NCBI GenBank assembly: GCA_004335835.1
Contig: RWJK01000133.1
Coordinates: 1-20,462, forward strand
Reading direction: 5' to 3'
Length of the DNA: 20,462 nt
Source of the DNA: Scenedesmus sp. ARA3
Taxonomy: Eukaryota; Chlorophyta; Chlorophyceae; Sphaeropleales; Scenedesmaceae
Below, piece by piece: positions 16,896 through 20,462 of the stretch (positions are counted from its first letter, which is position 1; each line of letters begins with the position of its first letter). The position numbers were made by a program, and so were the translations under genes. Below the pieces are notes generated by a model that searched no databases, was not told where the DNA came from, and saw only the letters and a program-made list of their open reading frames with translations.

Positions 16896-17332
16896 GCGGC
16901 AAGTTTCAGTCACAAGTCGTGCATTGCTGGCCTGCACAGCGCGGTCAACTGCACACTGCTATGTTGTGCTCGACAACTTGCGGTTACGCTTACCACCCCT
17001 CAACAGTGTGGCAGCGTCACCTGACATCCGCCACACCACTTGGCCACATGACACAATGTGTAACATGTCACATGTGATATAACATGCTTTTTAGTCCCAC
17101 CCACTCACTTGTAGAAGAGTGAGATGACCTCAGCCGCCACCTCCCCAGCACTGATGCAGTCAGCCGCCGCCACGCCGTCACAGTTTGTTACATTGGGCCC
17201 GCTCAACTTCACACTGTAGAACTTTGTGAACTCTGGGTTGAGCTGCAGCCTGATGTGGCCGCAGCCCTGTGACTCAAAATTGACCAGCTGTGCCAGCCAC
17301 TTTCCTGCGATTGCGGGGTCGGAGGGGCCACT

Positions 17333-17370
<38 letters not shown>

Positions 17371-20226
17371 TCAGTTGCAGTGTAGCAAGGGCAGCTGCCT
17401 CAGAAAAATCTAACGATACATGGCCAGCTGAGTGCGGCCGCCGGCTTGCGCTTCTGAAAGACCAAATGGACAGACACAACACGGCTTGTAAGAGGCTTAT
17501 TACACTGGCGCGCCCATAAACCCACTTTATTATGGACTTTGTCAAACGCGGTGATCTTGGCGACATTTTTACGAATGAAAAATTATTATGGCATATTAAT
17601 GTATTATCTGTCGAAAAAAGCAAAAGCGAAGCATCACAGGAGCAACAGTAGCACCGAGCAGTTGGGGCCTTGCACCCCCCCCCTGGTGGGGTACAAAAAC
17701 TAGGTGCATCAGAAACGTATATGCCGCGCATGTTCGCGCTGAAGCAATGTTTTTTTTACATCTATTAGTACATTTCCGTGTTTATCTGTGGCTTCCGCGT
17801 CGATTTTGCGATGCTTAGCGAGGCACTCAGTTGGGCCCCAGAGACACTGGCAAGAGAGACAGGGGTGGCAGTGCATGGCACAGGCTACGGCACCATGGTT
17901 CAATGATGTATTTTTACTAGTAATACCTTTAAAGTTTTGAATGTTGCGCAAATGGCGAAGAATAAACGAGCGGTGACATTTCCCAGTGTGATACACTCAG
18001 GGGGAGTACAGACCGTTTATGGCCATAATAAGCCCCAGTGTAATAAGCCTCTAACATACAGAATAACAGCATAACACATTTTATAACACTCACACGTCTG
18101 GCAGCTTGGATGGCTGAAAGGTTTTGCCATCAGCGGACCGCCGCACATACATGAGGCACGGCTGTCGACATACATTCGAATAATTACATCAAAAATAACA
18201 TGTGTAACTGTTACTCACACGTCTGGCAGCTTGGAGGGTGTGGGGGCTATGCCATCTGCTGCCAGTCTCACAAACATGCGGCGCAGCCGGGTGTCATCTG
18301 TGTGGAAGTAGAAGGGGCGGGACGGCCTGCGGAGCAGCAGCAGCAGCAGCAGCAGAACAAACAGCATGAGATTGCAGCAAACATACGGCGCAGCCGGGTG
18401 TCTTCTGTGTGGAAGTAGAAGGGGCGGACAGGCCTGCAGACCAGCAGCAGCAGCAGCAGCAGCAGCAGGTTTCAAGGGGACTTGTCGCAGCTGCTCGACG
18501 GCGTCGTGGCACACTTGGCTAGCAAAGCAGAATTGGGCATTGCTGCTTGAGAACACATACATGTCTGTACTGATTTGTGCACGTCTCTGGTGAGCTGCTC
18601 ATCAAATGATCAAAACAGAGAGTGCAGGCTGTCGAGCATCTGCTCAGCACAAGGGGAGGGCGCAACGCACGTCACGATCTTGCTTGCTCATGAAGGCATC
18701 AAACAGCGTTTTGATGTCTGCCTTGTGCACTGGCTTTTGCTCTGAACCCTACTGTCCATTTGAGAAATGTTAAACGAAACTGACAGACGCACTCACGTCA
18801 CAATCTTGCTCATGTAGGCATCAAACAGCGTCTTGATGTCAGCCTTGTTGACTGGCTTCTGCTCAAGCTTGAACCAGGCAATGGCGGCCGCAACCATCTC
18901 TGAGGGCAGCAGCAGCAGCAGCCGCAGCAGCAGCAGCAGCAGCAAATGATACTTATGATGACGCTCGATCACAGCAACAGTAAGGCAACTCAACTGGTGA
19001 TAGACTCGCATGCTGTTTGACTTGGGATCGACGATTTGCCAGCAGTGCAAAGGTTGGGGTGGCATCTGCACTTGAAGAGTATACACCATAAAGCTATAGG
19101 CGTTTCCATCCAAGCTCTCCTGGCAACAATAATGATGCACGCCAGCCACACCTACCTCCCATATCACCGCCAGGTGTGCCCTATCAGTACAAATTGTCCA
19201 GGGTGCATCAGGGACAGCAAGCGTTGTGTACATGCACGCAGCAGACAGCAGCAGCAGCAGCACACAAAGGGGCTGGTCAGTGGCCTGATCCGAAACAGCA
19301 ATGCGCAGCAGCAGCTGCAACAGCAGTGCAACCGCAGCACAATACGTGCACTGCGTGTCTGAACCATGAAGCACGGGACCGCCGTCAGGCGCGGCACAAA
19401 CTGCACAGCTACAGCAACACCTGTGTGAACTTCACAGCACACCTGTGTGAACTTCACAGCACACCTGTGTGAACTTCACGAGTGACCCCTGCTAAGGAAT
19501 TCCTAACCCTCATGCATGTACTACAGTAGTAACGGCACTCACCAGCAGCAATGCTTCGCCGCGCGATCCACAACAGACACGATGAATGTGCTACAGAGTG
19601 CAGACACTAACTTCCAACAGACAGACAGAGGCTCATCCGCCGGATCGTGTGGAAAACAGCACTCACCAGCAGCGATGCGTCGCCGCGAGCATCTACAAAA
19701 GACACGATGAATGTGCTACAACTCCCAACCGACAGAGGCTTGTACGCTGCATCGTGTAAAAAACAGCACTCACCAGCAGCGATGCGTCGCCGTGCGCATC
19801 CACACATGAAATAGCGGTGCCCCTACTGTTGGCACTGCCTACCCTGAACATGCAGGACCACATGTTTCCAACCCCGCTGTGACGCTGCAACACGAACAAA
19901 ACACACATTGAAAAGGGCGGCACTCACCAGCAGCGATGCGTCACCGCGCGCATCCACACACGAGAAAGTGGTGCCTCTGCTGTTTGCAAAGCGGCCTGGC
20001 GGCTGAACGAACTGGTCGGCAAAGTGGCTGCGAATCTCGTCAGCCTGCCAGCAGCAGCAGCAGCAGCAGGCAGCAGCAGCAGCAGCAGAGTGTGAGCTGA
20101 TCGTCAACATGCACAGCCTTGAGCGCAAGACAAGCGCCGCCTGAGTCACCTGTGCCAGCGGAGGGCGCCGCAGCATGTGGTTCTGTAGTTCCACAGTTCC
20201 ACGGGCGGGGTAGGCAGACACATCAG
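15669..20226 (-). CDS. Uncharacterised conserved-looking protein with CxDxR, GTPGGD, HTDD and GCGH motifs (5' end off the window)
   Basis: Exons in transcription order: 20226-20150, 20044-19928, 19180-19156, 18899-18797, 18326-18219, 17330-17109, 16860-16751 and 15958-15669. All seven junctions keep codon phase, giving about 350 residues ending in TAA. Visible motifs are SCVDARGD (Cys55, Asp57, Arg59), GTPGGDMGE (66-74), FYFHTDD (His116), GCGHIRLQL (Cys167, His169) and STLFVYHAN near the end. The composition is globular with almost no low complexity, unlike the formin. C-x-D-x-R is the zinc-ligand and Asp/Arg-dyad motif of beta-type carbonic anhydrases, and later His and Cys could complete a site; that is only a hypothesis. 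No signal or membrane segment is seen in the part present. The stop overlaps a GTAAGG donor-like site, so a further exon is possible. I do not recognise the family. Confidence 0.62.
15959..16090 (-). repeat. Acceptor-side satellite of the last exon
   Basis: Acceptor at 16087 plus TGSCQFRHPLVYPNQGCSTL and FVYH, nearly identical to the parent for about 75 bp, then intron with (CTG)n. One Gly has become Cys. Confidence 0.78.
16190..16700 (-). repeat. Four donor-side satellites of the VVDVGPLVG exon
   Basis: Copies end at 16632, 16493, 16347 and about 16200. The 16493 copy reads FVVDVGPLVGKAVMLVISTD, the 16347 copy SVVDVGPLVGVADTIAASAD and the last MVDVGLLLGKSVT. The 16632 copy has a one-base insertion that shifts frame. 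The first three keep GTGAGT donors and the last does not. Intervening intron is rich in GTCACTAG/GTAACCAGC motifs, themselves repeated. Confidence 0.75.
16751..16860 (-). CDS. Right gene, beta-strand exon VVDVGPLVGKAV
   Basis: Residues 219-254: YYWFTKLGSVERQKTRLVVD then VGPLVGKAVTIVTSTD. Acceptor after (CTG)n at 16861-16893, donor GTGAGT, phase 2 in and 1 out. Confidence 0.65.
17109..17330 (-). CDS. Right gene, GCGH exon
   Basis: Residues 145-217: GPSDPAIAGKWLAQLVNFES, QGCGHIRLQLNPEFTKFYSV, a GPNVTNCDG loop, then AGEVAAEVISLFY. Acceptor directly after (CTG)n at 17331-17368, donor GTGAGT. Longest well-conserved-looking exon of this gene. Confidence 0.68.
17489..18054. mobile_element. Non-autonomous DNA transposon with TAA target duplication (560 bp)
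   Basis: Bases 17492-17508 (GAGGCTTATTACACTGG) and 18035-18051 are a perfect 17-bp inverted repeat. A second imperfect block (CCATAAAC near 17513 and GTTTATGG near 18015) extends it. TAA flanks both ends (17489-17491 and 18052-18054). A 3-bp TWA duplication is typical of PIF/Harbinger elements (established), though the terminal sequence alone does not prove that family. The interior is more A+T-rich than the neighbouring sequence. It lies inside an intron of the right gene. A 95-codon minus-strand frame at 17709-17996 (MYHTGKCHRSFILRHLRNIQ) is unrecognised and too short for a transposase. Confidence 0.75.
18094..18165 (-). repeat. Donor-side satellite of the HTDD exon
   Basis: Copy of the 3' part with an intact GTGAGT donor at 18093. 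The middle has diverged (RRSADGKTFQP against RLAADGIAPTP) with the ends conserved. Confidence 0.68.
18219..18326 (-). CDS. Right gene, HTDD exon
   Basis: Residues 109-143: PSRPFYFHTDDTRLRRMFVR then LAADGIAPTPSKLPD. Acceptor after (CTG)n, donor GTGAGT, phase 2 in and 2 out. It has a satellite on each side: an acceptor-side copy starting at 18433 (RPFYFHTEDTRLRRMF) and a donor-side copy ending at 18094 (YVRRSADGKTFQPSKLPD). Confidence 0.68.
18327..18433 (-). repeat. Acceptor-side satellite of the HTDD exon
   Basis: (CTG)n-CAG plus VRPFYFHTEDTRLRRMF, 107 bp before the true acceptor. It then reads into intron. Further upstream, 18480-18562 holds an open segment (SNAQFCFASQVCHDAVEQLR) that could be an additional exon, but I found no good donor. 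Confidence 0.65.
18671..18755 (-). repeat. Donor-side satellite of the helical exon, frameshifted
   Basis: A copy of the 3' two thirds (EQKPVHKADIKTLFDAFMSK) ends with a GTGCGT donor, but a 4-bp insertion (CAAG) before the end breaks the frame. Pseudo-exon. Confidence 0.7.
18797..18899 (-). CDS. Right gene, helical exon
   Basis: Residues 75-107: MVAAAIAWFKLEQKPVNKAD then IKTLFDAYMSKIV, two predicted helices. Donor GTGAGT, acceptor CCCTCAG after a CTG-rich tract. Confidence 0.65.
19156..19180 (-). CDS. Right gene, 25-nt microexon
   Basis: Eight codons plus one base (GTPGGDMG) between an AG acceptor (ACTGATAG) and GTAGGT donor. It joins phase 0 of the CxDxR exon to the two-base start of the next exon, creating GTPGGDMGEMVAAAIAWF. 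Without it the phases do not fit. It is short and so less certain than other exons. Confidence 0.52.
19543..19830 (-). repeat. Three donor-side satellites of the CxDxR exon
   Basis: Copies ending at donors 19774, 19667 and 19543 (parent 19928), all with GTGAGT. The 19774 copy reads SCVDAHGDASLL (Arg to His), the 19667 copy SFVDARGDASLL (Cys to Phe) and the 19543 copy has a one-base deletion in the motif. None keeps an intact C-x-D-x-R. Confidence 0.75.
19928..20044 (-). CDS. Right gene, CxDxR exon
   Basis: Residues 27-65, 39 codons, phase 0-0: ADEIRSHFADQFVQPPGRFA then NSRGTTFSCVDARGDASLL. Donor GTGAGT; acceptor after a CTG tract. Three damaged donor-side satellites follow. Confidence 0.68.
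20150..20226 (-). CDS. Right gene, first exon seen
   Basis: Reads DVSAYPARGTVELQNHML then RRPPLAQ, 25 full codons after a split codon, with GTGACT donor in phase 0. The acceptor CCAG at 20227 is the one repeated in the adjacent 43-bp minisatellite. Upstream exons lie beyond the window. Confidence 0.5.
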
Positions 20227-20462
20227 CTGGTCACGTGGGTGGGTGTGTAGATTCATTGTTATACATCAGCTGGTCACGTGGGTGGGTGTGTAGATTCATT
20301 CTTATACATCAGCTGGTCACGTGGGTGAGTGTGTAGATCCATTCTTATACGTCAGCTGGTCATGTGGAGTGAGTGTGTTGATTCATTCTTATACATCAGC
20401 TGGTCACGTGGGTGAGTGTGTAGATCCATTCTTATACGTCAGCTGGTCATGTGGAGTGAGTG
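20221..20462. repeat. 43-bp minisatellite with G-box-like core, continues off the window
   Basis: Units start at 20221, 20264, 20307, 20350, 20394 and 20437 (43, 43, 43, 44, 43 bp). Four carry GGTCACGTGGG (palindromic CACGTG) and two carry GGTCATGTGGA; the last four alternate the two types, so a dimer was duplicated. On the minus strand each unit contains GTGACCAG/CTGATG, the acceptor context of the first exon seen. Confidence 0.85.

Noticed and set aside
17709..17996. Transposase gene in the mobile element
   Set aside because: The 95-codon frame is too short and shows no DDE or HTH pattern; the element is treated as non-autonomous.
18480..18562. Extra exon in the right gene (SNAQFCFASQVCHDAVEQLR)
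   Set aside because: Looks protein-like but no good donor was found, and the flanking exons already join in phase without it.
20221..20462. CRISPR-like repeats at the right edge
   Set aside because: A contiguous 43-bp minisatellite without unique spacers, in a eukaryotic intron.

Overview
This is nuclear DNA from an intron-rich eukaryote, most likely a chlorophycean green alga (inference). The evidence is many short exons with GTGAGT/GTGCG-type donors, G+C-rich coding sequence, and (CAG/CTG)n tracts throughout that read as poly-Gln, poly-Ala or poly-Leu. There is no operon structure, and I saw no tRNA, rRNA or CRISPR array. Most long open frames are shadows of CAG/CTG repeats.

Both convincing genes are on the minus strand. 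The left gene starts at 11555 and runs off the left edge. Sixteen exons join with matching codon phase at every junction, giving about 1,565 residues inside the window: an N-terminal PH domain, a Ser/Ala/Gln-rich linker, a helical GBD/FH3-like (armadillo) region, a Gln/Arg-rich coiled-coil stretch, and an FH1 region with seven copies of a polyproline module. This is the layout of an autoregulated formin with an added PH domain. The FH2 actin-nucleating domain would lie beyond base 1 and is not seen.

The right gene enters from the right edge and ends at a stop near 15669. Eight exons join in phase to give about 350 C-terminal residues of a protein I cannot name. It carries C-x-D-x-R, GTPGGD, HTDD and GCGH motifs, which together suggest a zinc- or acid/base-type enzyme. 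A 560-bp DNA-transposon-like element with perfect 17-bp terminal inverted repeats and a 3-bp TAA target duplication sits in one of its introns.

Between the genes (about 11.6-15.7 kb) is a less G+C-rich stretch with several families of short tandem repeats, one of which carries a hairpin with paired changes, and only weak coding candidates.

The most striking property is architectural. Many exons are accompanied by 'satellites': tandem partial copies spanning one splice boundary. Upstream copies carry the acceptor plus the 5' part of the exon; downstream copies carry the 3' part plus the donor. One exon has both arrays, of four acceptors and six donors. Most copies cannot be spliced in frame, but two cases are phase-symmetric (a 117-nt linker exon and three FH1 microexons), so copying may have turned into protein innovation there. 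Many acceptors in both genes also follow a (CTG)n tract directly.
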